A stretch of DNA of 64,000 bases from Streptomyces fulvoviolaceus (GTDB lineage Bacteria; Actinomycetota; Actinomycetes; Streptomycetales; Streptomycetaceae): NCBI RefSeq assembly GCF_000718165.1, contig NZ_JOEY01000037.1:65218-129217 (forward strand). Reading direction: 5' to 3'. The position numbers and the translations under genes were made by a program. Of the stretch, positions 35,823 through 45,340 are shown piece by piece. A model generated the notes under the pieces. It had not been told where the DNA came from and searched no databases. It saw nothing but the letters and a program-made list of their open reading frames with translations. Positions within the stretch are counted from its first letter, which is position 1; every line of letters starts with the position of its first letter.

Positions 35823-36178
35823 GACGGGTTCCTTCGGATCGTGGGACCGGAAGGGACCGCGGGAACAGGCAGCGACAGGCGTCGAGACAGTGCACCGGCG
35901 ATCCGTTTCCGGCCGCCGGGGGAGAGGTTGGGGAGGTCAGGCAGCGGCAGCCGGCGAGCTGGTCGCTCGCGCGGCTGCGGCGTGGGTGCGGGTGATGACC
36001 TCCATGGCATCGACGGTAGACGAGGTCACCCCGCGACGTCACCTGGGTTTTTTACCAAGCCCTGGTGGCCAAGGGGCGCTTGGGCTACCGTCGGTAACAC
36101 GTGGCCCTGCAACCGCTTTCACCCCTCCCGCATCCTCTGTTTCCTGCATCCTCCGTCCCCGCACCCGGAAGGCAGCCC
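35823..36178. other. Divergent intergenic region, no gene
   Basis: These 356 bases lie between the divergent AlaRS-like and flavoprotein genes. No coding frame is convincing. The only marked structure is the imperfect inverted repeat at 36040-36067. Confidence 0.45.
36040..36067. promoter_or_regulatory. Inverted repeat with central T6
   Basis: CACCTGGG and CCCTGGTG form 8-bp arms with one mismatch around a 12-base centre that begins with six T. It could be an operator or part of a promoter for either divergent gene. Confidence 0.3.
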
Positions 36179-37996
36179 ATGGAGAAGCCCGACCAGTTCC
36201 CCGGTGGCAACTCGGCGCCCACCAACGCGATCACGCGCCGCCACGCGCTCACGGTCGCGGGCGGTGTGCTCGCCGCGACCGCCCTGAGCCAGGCCGTACC
36301 GGCCTTCGCCGCGGGGACGGCCGAGTCGCAGGACGCGGACGCGATCGTCATCGGCCACGGGCTCGCCGGACTGGTCGCCACCGCCGAACTCGCCGCCGCG
36401 GGACGCAAGGTCCTGCTCCTCGACCAGGAGCCGGAGGCCGGTCTCGGCGGACAGGCGTTCTGGTCCTTCGGCGGACTCTTCTTCGTCGACTCCGACGAGC
36501 AGCGCCTGATGGGCATCAAGGACTCCCAGGAACTCGCCTGGCAGGACTGGCTGGGCACGGCCGGCTTCGACCGAGGCATCGACGACCCCGCCGGCCAGGA
36601 CCACTGGGCCTACAAGTGGGCCGAGGCGTACGTCGACTTCGCGTGCGGCGAGAAGCGGTCCTGGCTCGCCGGCCTGGGCGTGCAGTGGTTCCCGATCGTC
36701 GGATGGGCCGAGCGCGGCGGCGGCCTCGCGGACGGACACGGCAACTCGGTGCCCCGCTTCCACGTCACCTGGGGTACCGGCCCTGCGGTGGTGGAACCCT
36801 TCGAGAAGAAGGTGCGCGCCGCGGTGAGCTCCGGCAACGTTTCCTTCAAGTTCCGGCACCGCGTGGACGGGCTCGTCACCACCGGCGGCGCCGTCACCGG
36901 CGTACGCGGCGCGATCCTGGAGCCCAGCGACGTGGCCCGCGGAAAGCCCAGTTCCCGCACGGTGGTTGGCGAGTTCGAGCTGCACGCCCCGGTCGTGGTC
37001 GTCACCTCAGGCGGCATCGGCGCCAACCACGACCTCGTACGCGCGAATTGGCCCGCCCGCCTCGGCACCGCCCCCAAGTCCATGATCACCGGCGTGCCCG
37101 CGCACGTGGACGGCCGGATGCTGGCGATCACCGAGAAGGCCGGCGGCCGCATCGTCAACCCCGACCGCATGTGGCACTACACCGAGGGCCTGCGCAACTA
37201 CGACCCGATCTGGCCGGACCACGGCATCCGCATCCTGCCCGGCCCCTCGTCCATGTGGTTCGACGCCACGGGCAAGCGCTTCTCCAGCCCCGACATCCCG
37301 GGCTACGACACCCTCCACACCCTCAAGTCCATCACCGACACCGGCTATGACTACTCCTGGTTCGTCACCACCCAGAAGATCATGGCCAAGGAGTTCGCGC
37401 TGTCGGGCTCGGAGCAGAACCCGGACCTGACCAACAAGGACATCTGGCAGCTGCTGTCCCGCATCTGGCAGACGCCGGAGCCGATCGAGCGGTTCAAGAA
37501 CAACGGGGTCGACTTCGTCGTCGCCGACACCCTCACCGAACTCGTCGGCAAAATGAACAAGTTGACCGGCGACAACCTCATCGAACTCGCCGACCTCAAG
37601 CGCCAGATCGACGCCCGCGACCGCGAGATCGACAACCCGTACACCAAGGACGCCCAGGTCATGGGCATCCGCAACGCCCTCAACTACCCCGGGGACTCAC
37701 TGAGTCGTACGGCGTCGATCCACAAGATCACCGATTCGAGCGCCGGCCCGATGATCGCCGTACGCCTCAACATCCTCACCCGCAAGACCCTCGGCGGCCT
37801 CCAGACCGACCTCTCCGGCCGCGTCCTGGATGCCTCCGGCACACCGATCTCCGGACTCTACGCGGCCGGCGAGGTCGCCGGTTTCGGCGGCGGGGGAGTG
37901 CACGGCTACCGCGCCCTGGAAGGCACCTTCCTCGGCGGCTGCCTCTTCTCGGGCCGCACGGCGGGACGTGCGGCGGCGGAGGCGACGGCGACCTGA
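36179..37996 (+). CDS. Tat-exported FAD-binding dehydrogenase (FrdA/KstD-like)
   Basis: A 605-aa flavoprotein. A Tat signal lies in ITRRHALTVAGGVLAATALS (Arg20-Arg21) with cleavage near AFA-AG. The FAD fold starts AIVIGHGLAGLVATAELA and ends GLYAAGEVAGFGGGGVHGYR. The family covers fumarate reductase, succinate dehydrogenase and 3-ketosteroid delta1-dehydrogenases. FAD is loaded in the cytoplasm before Tat export, as expected. GGAAGG precedes ATG 36179. The substrate is unknown. It is transcribed away from the AlaRS-like gene and is followed by a strong terminator. Confidence 0.85.
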   Translation: MEKPDQFPGGNSAPTNAITRRHALTVAGGVLAATALSQAVPAFAAGTAESQDADAIVIGHGLAGLVATAELAAAGRKVLLLDQEPEAGLGGQAFWSFGGLFFVDSDEQRLMGIKDSQELAWQDWLGTAGFDRGIDDPAGQDHWAYKWAEAYVDFACGEKRSWLAGLGVQWFPIVGWAERGGGLADGHGNSVPRFHVTWGTGPAVVEPFEKKVRAAVSSGNVSFKFRHRVDGLVTTGGAVTGVRGAILEPSDVARGKPSSRTVVGEFELHAPVVVVTSGGIGANHDLVRANWPARLGTAPKSMITGVPAHVDGRMLAITEKAGGRIVNPDRMWHYTEGLRNYDPIWPDHGIRILPGPSSMWFDATGKRFSSPDIPGYDTLHTLKSITDTGYDYSWFVTTQKIMAKEFALSGSEQNPDLTNKDIWQLLSRIWQTPEPIERFKNNGVDFVVADTLTELVGKMNKLTGDNLIELADLKRQIDARDREIDNPYTKDAQVMGIRNALNYPGDSLSRTASIHKITDSSAGPMIAVRLNILTRKTLGGLQTDLSGRVLDASGTPISGLYAAGEVAGFGGGGVHGYRALEGTFLGGCLFSGRTAGRAAAEATAT

Positions 37997-38018
37997 CGCC
38001 GCGTCGGCGCCTCCCCGG

Positions 38019-38054
38019 GCGGTCGGTCAGCGCGAGCACGTGCTGACCGACCGC
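38019..38054 (+). terminator. 13-bp hairpin after the flavoprotein gene
   Basis: GCGGTCGGTCAGC and GCTGACCGACCGC pair perfectly with a 10-base loop, 22 bases after the stop at 37996. Confidence 0.7.
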
Positions 38055-38284
38055 TCTCGACGCATGCGGTCACCGTCCTTCCGCGCGGCGCTCGTAGGAC
38101 ACGGCACAGGTGTGGCTGCGGACGGCGAGGACCGGGTCGTCGGGGAGTTCGATGCCGGGTGTGCGGCGAGTGGGGTCGTAGACCTGCGAGGCTCAAACGG
38201 CCGCCCCGGTGCGCGTCCCGGCGGGCCGGGCAGGGGAGAATGAGGGCCGTACCCAACGGTCGACTTTTGCGGAGGAGCGGGCAA

Positions 38285-39925
38285 ATGCAGAACGCGCGAG
38301 CGGGGCAGGTCGCCGGGCCCGAGGACCTCATCGATGTGGCCCGCCTGGTCACGGCGTACTACGCGCTGCACCCCGATCCGGCCGAGCCCGGGCAACGGGT
38401 GGCGTTCGGCACCTCGGGACACCGCGGCTCGTCCCTCGCGGCGGCGTTCAACGAGGACCACATCGCGGCCACCAGCCAGGCCATCTGCGAGTACCGCGCC
38501 GCCCAGGGCACCAACGGCCCTCTCTTCCTCGGCGCCGACACCCACGCCCTGTCCGAGCCCGCGCGGATCACGGCCCTGGAGGTGTTCGCCGCCAACGACG
38601 TGACCGTCCTCATCGACCAGGCCGACGGTTACACGCCCACCCCGGCGGTCTCGCACGCCATCCTCGCCCACAACCGGAACCGCACATCCGGCCTCGCCGA
38701 CGGCGTGGTGGTCACCCCCTCGCACAACCCGCCCGCCGACGGCGGCTTCAAGTACAACCCGCCGAGCGGCGGCCCCGCCGGTTCCGAGGCGACCTCCTGG
38801 ATCCAGGACCGCGCCAACGAGATCATCACCGGCGGCCTGAAGGACGTACGGCGCATCCCGTACACCCGCGCCCTGGCCGCACCCGGCACCGGCCGCCACG
38901 ACTTCCTCGGCACCTATGTGGCCGACCTGCCGAACGTGCTGGACCTGGACGCGATCCGGTCCGCCGGAGTGCGCATCGGCGCCGACCCACTCGGCGGGGC
39001 ATCGGTCGCCTACTGGGGCCGGATCGCCGAACAGCACCGGCTCGACCTGACGGTGGTGAACCCGCTCACCGACCCCACCTGGCGCTTCATGACGCTGGAC
39101 TGGGACGGCAAGATCCGCATGGACTGCTCCTCGCCGTACGCCATGGCCTCGCTCATCGAGCAGCGCGAACGGTTCGACATCGCCACCGGCAACGACGCCG
39201 ACGCCGACCGGCACGGCATCGTCACGCCGGACGGGGGCCTGTTGAACCCCAACCACTATCTGGCCGTGGCGATCTCGTACCTGTTCTCGCACCGGGAGCA
39301 GTGGCCCGCGGGCGCCGGCATCGGCAAGACCCTGGTGTCGTCCAGCATGATCGACCGGGTCGCGGCGGACGTCGGCCGGCAACTGGTCGAAGTCCCGGTC
39401 GGATTCAAGTGGTTCGTGGACGGTCTGTCCGACGGAACGCTCGGCTTCGGCGGCGAGGAGTCGGCGGGCGCGTCCTTCCTGCGCCGCGACGGCTCGGTGT
39501 GGACCACCGACAAGGACGGCATCACCCTGGCGCTGCTCGCCTCCGAGATCGCGGCCGTCACCGGCAAGACGCCCTCGGAGCACTACGCGCAGCTCACCGA
39601 CCGCTTCGGCGCCCCCGCCTACGCACGCGTCGACGCCCCGGCCTCCCGCGAAGAGAAGGCGCTGCTCGCCAAGTTGTCCCCGCGCCAGGTCACCGCCGAC
39701 ACCCTCGCCGGCGAGCCGGTCACCACGGTGCTCACCGAGGCCCCCGGCAACGGCGCCGCCCTCGGCGGGATCAAGGTCGCCACCGCCAACGCCTGGTTCG
39801 CGGCCCGTCCTTCGGGCACCGAGGACGTCTACAAGATCTACGGGGAGTCCTTCCTCGGCCCGGACCATCTGCGGCAGGTCCAGGAGGAAGCCAGGTCCGT
39901 GGTACTGACGGCGCTGGGCGCCTGA
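38285..39925 (+). CDS. pgm: Phosphoglucomutase (alpha-D-glucose phosphate-specific)
   Basis: The 546-aa enzyme interconverts glucose-1-phosphate and glucose-6-phosphate. The phosphoserine is Ser146 in [12 protein letters not shown], the Mg loop is [10 protein letters not shown], the sugar-specificity loop [12 protein letters not shown] and the phosphate loop [15 protein letters not shown]. Length and order match bacterial Pgm. GGAGGAG lies eight bases before ATG 38285. It supplies glucose-1-phosphate for nucleotide sugars, glycogen and cell-wall polymers. No gene of those pathways is adjacent. Confidence 0.95.
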   Translation: MQNARAGQVAGPEDLIDVARLVTAYYALHPDPAEPGQRVAFGTSGHRGSSLAAAFNEDHIAATSQAICEYRAAQGTNGPLFLGADTHALSEPARITALEVFAANDVTVLIDQADGYTPTPAVSHAILAHNRNRTSGLADGVVVTPSHNPPADGGFKYNPPSGGPAGSEATSWIQDRANEIITGGLKDVRRIPYTRALAAPGTGRHDFLGTYVADLPNVLDLDAIRSAGVRIGADPLGGASVAYWGRIAEQHRLDLTVVNPLTDPTWRFMTLDWDGKIRMDCSSPYAMASLIEQRERFDIATGNDADADRHGIVTPDGGLLNPNHYLAVAISYLFSHREQWPAGAGIGKTLVSSSMIDRVAADVGRQLVEVPVGFKWFVDGLSDGTLGFGGEESAGASFLRRDGSVWTTDKDGITLALLASEIAAVTGKTPSEHYAQLTDRFGAPAYARVDAPASREEKALLAKLSPRQVTADTLAGEPVTTVLTEAPGNGAALGGIKVATANAWFAARPSGTEDVYKIYGESFLGPDHLRQVQEEARSVVLTALGA

Positions 39926-40142
39926 TCTAGACGAGGCGGTGGCGACGGCACTGATCGCCGCCGGGGCCGCGATCGCGGCGGACACGGCAAGGGACTCGGA
40001 CCCGTCGAAACCTTCTGGGCTTGGCCCAACCGCTGCTGAACTGTGAGAGCGAGCGCCCGCTGCTTTGCTGAACTGCGAGAGCGGGCGCCCGCTGCTTGCG
40101 GGAACCACGGTCACCGCTGCCGGACGGGGCTGTCCTTGCCGG
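39926..40142. repeat. Region with a 32-bp imperfect direct repeat
   Basis: Two adjoining copies of a 32-base unit beginning GCTGAACTG lie at 40035-40066 and 40067-40098, differing at a few positions. Each contains GCGCCCGC. The rest of the stretch from 39926 shows nothing recognisable. The repeat sits directly before the terpene synthase remnant and may mark a deletion joint. Confidence 0.8.
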
Positions 40143-40316
40143 AACCAGCAGCTCACCATCGCCCTGCGCCGCCAAGGCGCCCCGGCCGTGGACCGCTACC
40201 TCACCGGCCTGGAGCTGTGGATCAGGGGCAACTACGACTGGAGCCGCGAATGCGGCCGCTACCACGTCACCGCCCCCGACACCCACACCCGACGACGCGG
40301 TCCCTTCGGCATCTGA
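40143..40316 (+). pseudogene. 3' remnant of a terpene synthase gene
   Basis: The frame reads IALRRQGAPAVDRYLTGLEL then WIRGNYDWSRECGRY, the C-terminal helix pattern of bacterial terpene cyclases, whose RY pair caps the active site. The upstream part with the Asp-rich DDxxD and NSE metal motifs is absent, so only about 58 codons survive and the piece is not functional. Identification rests on this short match. Confidence 0.65.
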
Positions 40317-40565
40317 ACGGCGGCCCCAATCCGCTATCCGCCGGCCCCGCACTGCCCGTCAGGCTCTCGTAACCGCTGCCACACCCGAACCACGGGGCGC
40401 GGCGGCCCCGAGATCCGCCGGGAGCGGACGCCGCAGCCCGGATACGGCAACGCGACCGCAGCCACTCCTGCTGCTGGTAGGACGGGTCGATCCGCACGGT
40501 GACCGCGCTCTGCGCCGCCGAGTCAGCGCTCGCCGCGGGTGCGACCACGAGATTCGGCGGCCGCA

Positions 40566-40594
40566 TTGACATGCTCAAAACATATGCTTAGCAT
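40566..40594 (+). promoter_or_regulatory. Near-consensus sigma70-type promoter
   Basis: TTGACA (40566-40571) and TAGCAT (40589-40594) are separated by 17 bases, close to ideal for the main sigma factor HrdB. A start near 40601 is expected, 85 bases before the metalloprotease ATG. Confidence 0.7.
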
Positions 40595-40609
40595 CCGTGA
40601 AACTCGGGA

Positions 40610-40621
40610 GAAAGCGCTTTC
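40610..40621. promoter_or_regulatory. LacI-type palindrome overlapping the early transcript
   Basis: GAAAGCGCTTTC is a perfect 12-bp palindrome with the central CG of LacI/GalR family operators. Partial outer symmetry (TCGGGA on the left, CCGA on the right) extends it. It lies just after the predicted start site, where a repressor would block transcription. Confidence 0.65.
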
Positions 40622-40685
40622 CCGATTTCTGTGCCTCCGCCGTCGTCCCCACACGCGACGGCTCACCCCCCACAGGAGGACCCCC

Positions 40686-41321
40686 ATGAGCTCACGGCGA
40701 GCACCGAAGCCGACCTCACCTTGGCGCAACCAAGCGGTCGTAGCCGCACTGGCAGCCGCGCTGCTGACCGCGCCCGGCATCGCCCAGGCCGCACCCCAGG
40801 TCGCCCCCCAGGCCGCACCGGCGTCCCAGGAACAGGCGGCCGCCAGCATCACCTGGACCCTCGAACGCGCGAGCAACCCCACCGAGGACCAGCAGACGGC
40901 GTACAACCTCATCACGGCGGCCATGAACGCCGCGGTCGCCCGCTACAACAACCTCAGCGACCTGGGCAAGACCATCACCGTCCGCTACGACCCGAGCGTG
41001 CCCACCGCCGACGGCAACATCAACGGAACCATTCGCTTCGGCAACCGCAGCTACATGACCGAGCGGACCGCACTGCACGAGATCGCCCACACCATCGGCG
41101 TGGGTACGAGCTCGGGCTGGTCCTCGCTCGGCGGCAGCGGAACCTGGACCGGCGCGCAGGCCACGGCGCTGGTCAGGCAGTACGACGGTTCGAGCGCCAA
41201 AATCTCCACCGGCGGCGGCCACTTCTGGCCCTACGGCCTGAACTACGAGAGCGAGTTCTCCAGTACCGCGGCCGACCGCCACGTACAGATCGTCGCCGCC
41301 ATGGTGCGCGACGGGCTGTAG
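40686..41321 (+). CDS. Secreted zinc metalloprotease (snapalysin-like)
   Basis: The 211-aa precursor has a Sec signal (VVAALAAALLTAPGIAQA, cleavage near AQA-AP) and a single zinc-protease domain. The zinc motif HEIAHTIGVG has ligands His131 and His135 with catalytic Glu132; the third ligand should be a downstream Asp/His. SSGWSSLGGSGTWTGAQA and HVQIVAAMVRDGL complete the fold. The class is close to the short actinobacterial metallopeptidases of the snapalysin type. AGGAGG precedes ATG 40686. The strong promoter and LacI-type operator upstream suggest a tightly repressed, highly expressed exoenzyme. Confidence 0.75.
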   Translation: MSSRRAPKPTSPWRNQAVVAALAAALLTAPGIAQAAPQVAPQAAPASQEQAAASITWTLERASNPTEDQQTAYNLITAAMNAAVARYNNLSDLGKTITVRYDPSVPTADGNINGTIRFGNRSYMTERTALHEIAHTIGVGTSSGWSSLGGSGTWTGAQATALVRQYDGSSAKISTGGGHFWPYGLNYESEFSSTAADRHVQIVAAMVRDGL

Positions 41322-41334
41322 TACCCCGGGAGTT

Positions 41335-41356
41335 GGTGCCTGATGACAAAGGCACC
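41335..41356 (+). terminator. Hairpin after the metalloprotease gene
   Basis: GGTGCCT and AGGCACC make a perfect 7-bp stem with an 8-base loop, 14 bases after the stop. Confidence 0.55.
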
Positions 41357-41421
41357 ACAGGGAGCTGCGTTGTTGTGAGCATCGGTCGGGCGGGCGGTCC
41401 TCGCGGTCCTACCGTCCGACC

Positions 41422-43134
41422 ATGAACACGAGTCGCAGCAGAGGAAGCATGTGGCGCAGTGCCGCGCTGGCGGCGCTGCTGACCACGGGGGCGTTCACCG
41501 CGGCGTCCTCGGACGCCCAGGGAGAGAGTGCGCGAACCGAATCGCCCGTGGCATCGAGCGCCGGAGTGACCGAGTCGGTGGTGCGGGTGAAGGCGCCGCT
41601 GCCGGCCTCCTTCGGGGCCCGGCCGGCGGCATGCGACTGGCTGTCGTACCTGCGCTACCGGTCCTCCGAAGGCCCCGCGGCGTCGGCCGACGCCGACCGG
41701 ATCCTGGTCGCCCAGCCGGGCATCCTGGAGGGTGCCGGAGCCTTCGACAGCGTCGCGCGCAACACCGTGGCGCGCGCCGCGGAGCAGGGCCTGCACCTCG
41801 AGTTCTGGGCACTGGACCGGCGCTCCAACTGCCTGGAGGACCGCACCGGAATCGCCTCCGGCGACCAGCACACGGCCGTCGACTACTACTACCGCGGCGA
41901 ACAGGTCGACGGCCGCACCTTCGCGGGCTTCGTCGGCAACGACCGACTGGGGTGGATGGCGAAGCTGGGTATCGAGCAGACCGTACGGGACGAATACGAC
42001 CTGCTCACCGCTGAGTTGCCCGACCAGGCGCTGCGCAAGGAGAAGGTGCTGTGCGGCGGCCACTCGCTCGGCGGCGTCATCACCGGCTACTTCGCGACCG
42101 CCGACTTCGACGGGAACCCCGCCACCACCGCCGACGCCGGACACAACCAGTGCGCCGGCTACTTCGCCCTCGACACCACCGTCTCCACCTCCCTCGCCGA
42201 CCTGAGCGGCAGCATCCCGGACGACACCAACCTGCCCGACGTGGGCCTCGGTTACGGCGTCGTGCAGGCCGGGCTCGACAGCGGAGTCCTGCCGCGCTCG
42301 CTGTCCGCGCCGGTCCTGCTCAATCCCGAGACCATGACCCTGCTGGCCATCGCCGGAGTGGGTGCCGTACAGGATCCGGGAGGCGAGGCCGACCTGCCGA
42401 GCTATCTGCCCGCCAACACCAACATCGAGGCCACCAACCGCTTCCTCTTCTCCGAGGACACCGCCACCTTCCTCACCGGCTCACCCGCGGTGAAGGACTT
42501 CCGGCTCACCAACGAGGCCGTACTCGGCTCGCTCATGGACGACCACTCCGTACCACTGGCGTTCCTGCAGAGCAGCGTCGGCTTCTTCGACGGCGGACCG
42601 ATCGCCGACAAGAACTTCCCCGTCGGCAACGGCAGTTCGCAGCAGCCGGGCCTGTTCGGCATCGAGTACAAGGCCATCCCGGACCAGCCCCACGGACCGC
42701 TGTACACATGGCGCAATTACGACCGCGTCGGCGACGCGGACGACCCCGGGTACCGGTCGGCCGACGGGACCCCCTTCACCGACGCGGGCAAGGAGGTCAC
42801 CGACATCCAGGAGCTGGCCCGCAGCCTGGCCGAGCAGCCACTGGACTTCACCGAGCAGTACTTCCCGACCAAGCTGGTCACCGACCTCCAACTGGCCACC
42901 TCCCCGCAGGTGAAGCAGCTGATCGTGCACCCGGAGGGGCTCACCGCCAACCCGACGCTCACCGTCCTCGCGGGCGACGGGCTGCTGGCGGGCCGTGTCC
43001 CGTCCGACCTGCACCCCGTCGTCGCCGACGGCTACCAGCACCTCGACGTGCTGACCGCGGCGCCGGTGCAGAACAACGGCCGGCCTGAGCCCGTCTCCAC
43101 CAGCCTCGCCAGGTTCGCCCGGTCCCCGCAGTAG
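41422..43134 (+). CDS. Secreted alpha/beta hydrolase
   Basis: A 570-aa protein with a signal peptide (MWRSAALAALLTTGAFTAA) and an alpha/beta hydrolase core. The nucleophile is Ser215 in CGGHSLGGVITGYF. No family name can be given with certainty; esterase or lipase is likely. There is no ribosome site at ATG 41422, but TACCGT ends exactly six bases before it, which suggests a leaderless mRNA; ATG 41449, with GAGGAA upstream, would start right at the signal peptide and is also possible. A strong bidirectional terminator lies beyond the stop. Confidence 0.75.
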   Translation: MNTSRSRGSMWRSAALAALLTTGAFTAASSDAQGESARTESPVASSAGVTESVVRVKAPLPASFGARPAACDWLSYLRYRSSEGPAASADADRILVAQPGILEGAGAFDSVARNTVARAAEQGLHLEFWALDRRSNCLEDRTGIASGDQHTAVDYYYRGEQVDGRTFAGFVGNDRLGWMAKLGIEQTVRDEYDLLTAELPDQALRKEKVLCGGHSLGGVITGYFATADFDGNPATTADAGHNQCAGYFALDTTVSTSLADLSGSIPDDTNLPDVGLGYGVVQAGLDSGVLPRSLSAPVLLNPETMTLLAIAGVGAVQDPGGEADLPSYLPANTNIEATNRFLFSEDTATFLTGSPAVKDFRLTNEAVLGSLMDDHSVPLAFLQSSVGFFDGGPIADKNFPVGNGSSQQPGLFGIEYKAIPDQPHGPLYTWRNYDRVGDADDPGYRSADGTPFTDAGKEVTDIQELARSLAEQPLDFTEQYFPTKLVTDLQLATSPQVKQLIVHPEGLTANPTLTVLAGDGLLAGRVPSDLHPVVADGYQHLDVLTAAPVQNNGRPEPVSTSLARFARSPQ

Positions 43135-43155
43135 CCGTCCCCCCCCCACGGTGAA

Positions 43156-43185
43156 GGGCCCGGGAGGATCTCGCCTCCCGGGCCC
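43156..43185. terminator. 12-bp perfect hairpin between convergent genes
   Basis: GGGCCCGGGAGG and CCTCCCGGGCCC pair with a 6-base loop between the hydrolase and the cutinase stop codons. Confidence 0.8.
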
Positions 43186-43206
43186 TGCTGGTGCGTGTCG
43201 CGCAGA

Positions 43207-43848
43207 TCAGACCTTGCCGGCGGCGAACGCGGCCGCCGCGTCGGCGTCGGCGGAGTAGCCGAGGTGCGCCAGGGTGTCGTCCCCGCCGCTCTCGCAGACG
43301 GGGTCGCCCTCGGCGCAGAAGTCGATCGTGCGGCTCTGGTAGACGCCGGTAACGCTCTTGCCGAGCGCCCGGATCGGGTTGCCGAACAGGAGCACCGCCG
43401 CGACCCTCGGTTCCAGCGCGGCGGGAATGGTGGCCACGATGGGACTGCCGACCACCGCGCCGGCACTGCTGATGCCGATGGAATTGTCGACGACGTTCGC
43501 CCCCTGCGAGTACCCGACGAGGATGAAACGCTGATTCGGGCAGGCGGATGCCTGGCTGTTGACGTGGTTCACCAGGTCCGTGTTGCCCTGTGCGGCCGAG
43601 GTGAGGGAAAGGTCCGCGGGATAGTTCACCGCGTAGCTGGAGAGATTCCGGCCCGTCAGTTTCTTCTGCAGGGCGGAATACACGGGGTCACCGACGATCA
43701 GGCCGAGCGTGCCCGGCTCGAACGTGCCGCGGGCTGCGACGACGTCGATGTCCGAGCAGGCGGCACCCGATGCCGTGGGAGCCGAGAGGGTGACCAGTCC
43801 GGCCCCGCCGGCCAGCGAGAGCGCGGCGAGGAACAAGCGAATACGCAT
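43207..43848 (-). CDS. Cutinase family protein, secreted
   Basis: A 213-aa cutinase-type serine hydrolase with a signal peptide (RLFLAALSLAGGAGLVTLSA, cleavage near ASG-AA). The triad is Ser114 in GYSQGANVV, Asp182 in CAEGDPVCESGG and His195 in LAHLGY. Disulfide cysteines at 31, 103, 178 and 184 match cutinases. The family hydrolyses cutin, polyesters or, in mycobacteria (Rv3802c/Culp6), phospholipids and thioesters in the mycolate pathway. ATG 43848 has AAAGG upstream. It lies at the end of the PKS region beyond a PucR regulator gene. Confidence 0.88.
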   Translation of the reverse strand: MRIRLFLAALSLAGGAGLVTLSAPTASGAACSDIDVVAARGTFEPGTLGLIVGDPVYSALQKKLTGRNLSSYAVNYPADLSLTSAAQGNTDLVNHVNSQASACPNQRFILVGYSQGANVVDNSIGISSAGAVVGSPIVATIPAALEPRVAAVLLFGNPIRALGKSVTGVYQSRTIDFCAEGDPVCESGGDDTLAHLGYSADADAAAAFAAGKV

Positions 43849-43988
43849 GGGGATCCTTTGCGGGTGGGGCGCGTGAAGCGCCTTCTGAAAGGGCACCCCG
43901 AACGTATTCGCATGACCGATTCGATGGTTATGGACGGGAATTCAGAAATTCCTCGCCCTTTTGTGTCGACGTGAGTGAGGAGAACTTC

Positions 43989-45218
43989 TCACGTGGTGAA
44001 TGTGTCATTGTCCTGCAGGGCCTCGGAGCGCAGGGCCAGAATGAGGTCGAGGCGGGTGTCGGGATCGTGCAGGGCGTCACCGAAGAGCTTCTCCAGCTGG
44101 CGCAGGCGATAGCGGACCGTCTGCGGGTGGACGTGGAGGCGGGCGGCCACGTCGGGCACGTTGCTGCCGCTGAGCAGCCAGGCCAGCAATGTCTCGGCGA
44201 GACGGCCGCGCTGCCCCTCGGACGCCGCGTCGAGGGGATGGAGGACCCGTGACCGGAGCTGGGCGAGCATCGGTTCGTCGCTGTGCAGCAGAAAGGTCGA
44301 CAAGTGGTCGGCACAGCGCACCACGCCCTGCCGGGGGAGGATCCCGCGCCCCATCAGGCCCAGGGCCCGGGTGGCCCAGCCCAGGGACCGGGCGGCCTCG
44401 GCGAGCGGGACCGTCGGGCCGATCGCGGCGGGCCGGCCGCGCAGCGCGAGGACGAACGCCCGGCTGGCGAACCGTCCGGAGCCGTCGGGATCGGGCACCA
44501 GCATGCGCGGCGGCCGGGACTCCATGTCCACCAGCGCCCCCGCGGCCGCCAGGGGCCGGTCCTCCTCCCGATGGTCCGGGGTGGCCGCGAGCGCGACGAC
44601 CGCGACGTGCCTCGGGACCGACCACCGGGCGCCGTGCGCCAGGTCCTGCACCGCCTCCACGGAGACCGGTCCCTCGCCCAGCAACAGGTCGAGCAGGCGC
44701 CGCCGGCGCCGTTCCAGCTCGTCCGTGCTGCTCAGCTGAGCCTCCGCGTACCCGGCCGCGGCCGCCTCCGCGACCTCGTGCACGGTGCGGAACGCGAGCT
44801 CGCCCAGCGCGGCCACGACCGCGGAGTCGAGGCCGAGTTCCTCCGCCGTACGGCCCATCAGCCGCCAGGCGTGCAGCCCGCCGACCCGCAACGCGGACTG
44901 CAAGGCGTCCAGGCTGCGGCCCTCCTGCGCCTCGCCACGCCCGAGCTCGTAGTACGTCGCGGCGATCGCGTCCCACCGGCCGCGCGGGTCGGCGATGTGG
45001 TCCACGAACAGGGTGAGCGCCTGCACGACCCCGGCTCTGAGGTGGGCCCGGTGCGTCCCGTCGGCCGGCCGGGCGTACTCCGGAACCTGTCCGCGCACCT
45101 CCTCCTCCACCTCGTCGGCCACGGCCTCCAGTTGGGCACGCAGCAACTCGGCCAGGTCGGGCGGCACAAGGGCGGCACCGAGACCGTCCGGCACGCCGTG
45201 CGGGGTGGGGGACGCCAC
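43989..45218 (-). CDS. PucR/CdaR-type transcriptional regulator
   Basis: A 409-aa regulator with a C-terminal PucR HTH: NVPDVAARLHVHPQTVRYRL RQLEKLFGDAL is broken here only for length. The central region (SLGWATRALGLMGRG) is the GGDEF-like PucR linker. GTG 45218 has AAAGGAGGG, a strong site. PucR/CdaR regulators often control operons for adjacent metabolic genes and bind acyl- or sugar-type ligands. A hairpin separates it from the esterase gene, so it is probably transcribed on its own. Confidence 0.85.
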   Translation of the reverse strand: MASPTPHGVPDGLGAALVPPDLAELLRAQLEAVADEVEEEVRGQVPEYARPADGTHRAHLRAGVVQALTLFVDHIADPRGRWDAIAATYYELGRGEAQEGRSLDALQSALRVGGLHAWRLMGRTAEELGLDSAVVAALGELAFRTVHEVAEAAAAGYAEAQLSSTDELERRRRRLLDLLLGEGPVSVEAVQDLAHGARWSVPRHVAVVALAATPDHREEDRPLAAAGALVDMESRPPRMLVPDPDGSGRFASRAFVLALRGRPAAIGPTVPLAEAARSLGWATRALGLMGRGILPRQGVVRCADHLSTFLLHSDEPMLAQLRSRVLHPLDAASEGQRGRLAETLLAWLLSGSNVPDVAARLHVHPQTVRYRLRQLEKLFGDALHDPDTRLDLILALRSEALQDNDTFTT

Positions 45219-45250
45219 GGCAGGCCCTCCTTTCACCCGGAAGCGGTTCA

Positions 45251-45272
45251 CCCACGGGCTGATGCCCGTGGG
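45251..45272 (-). terminator. Hairpin after the PKS operon
   Basis: CCCACGGGC and GCCCGTGGG form a perfect 9-bp stem with a 4-base loop, 68 bases beyond the esterase stop on the minus strand and 33 bases before the PucR start. Confidence 0.6.
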
Positions 45273-45340
45273 GCGAGGGGCAAGTCCTGTGTTGGACGGA
45301 CGTCCCCTGCGCTGCGTTCCGTGCCCCGACGGCACCGACA

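Noticed and set aside
40035..40098. 32-bp repeat as CRISPR repeats
   Set aside because: Only two copies, adjoining and without a spacer between.
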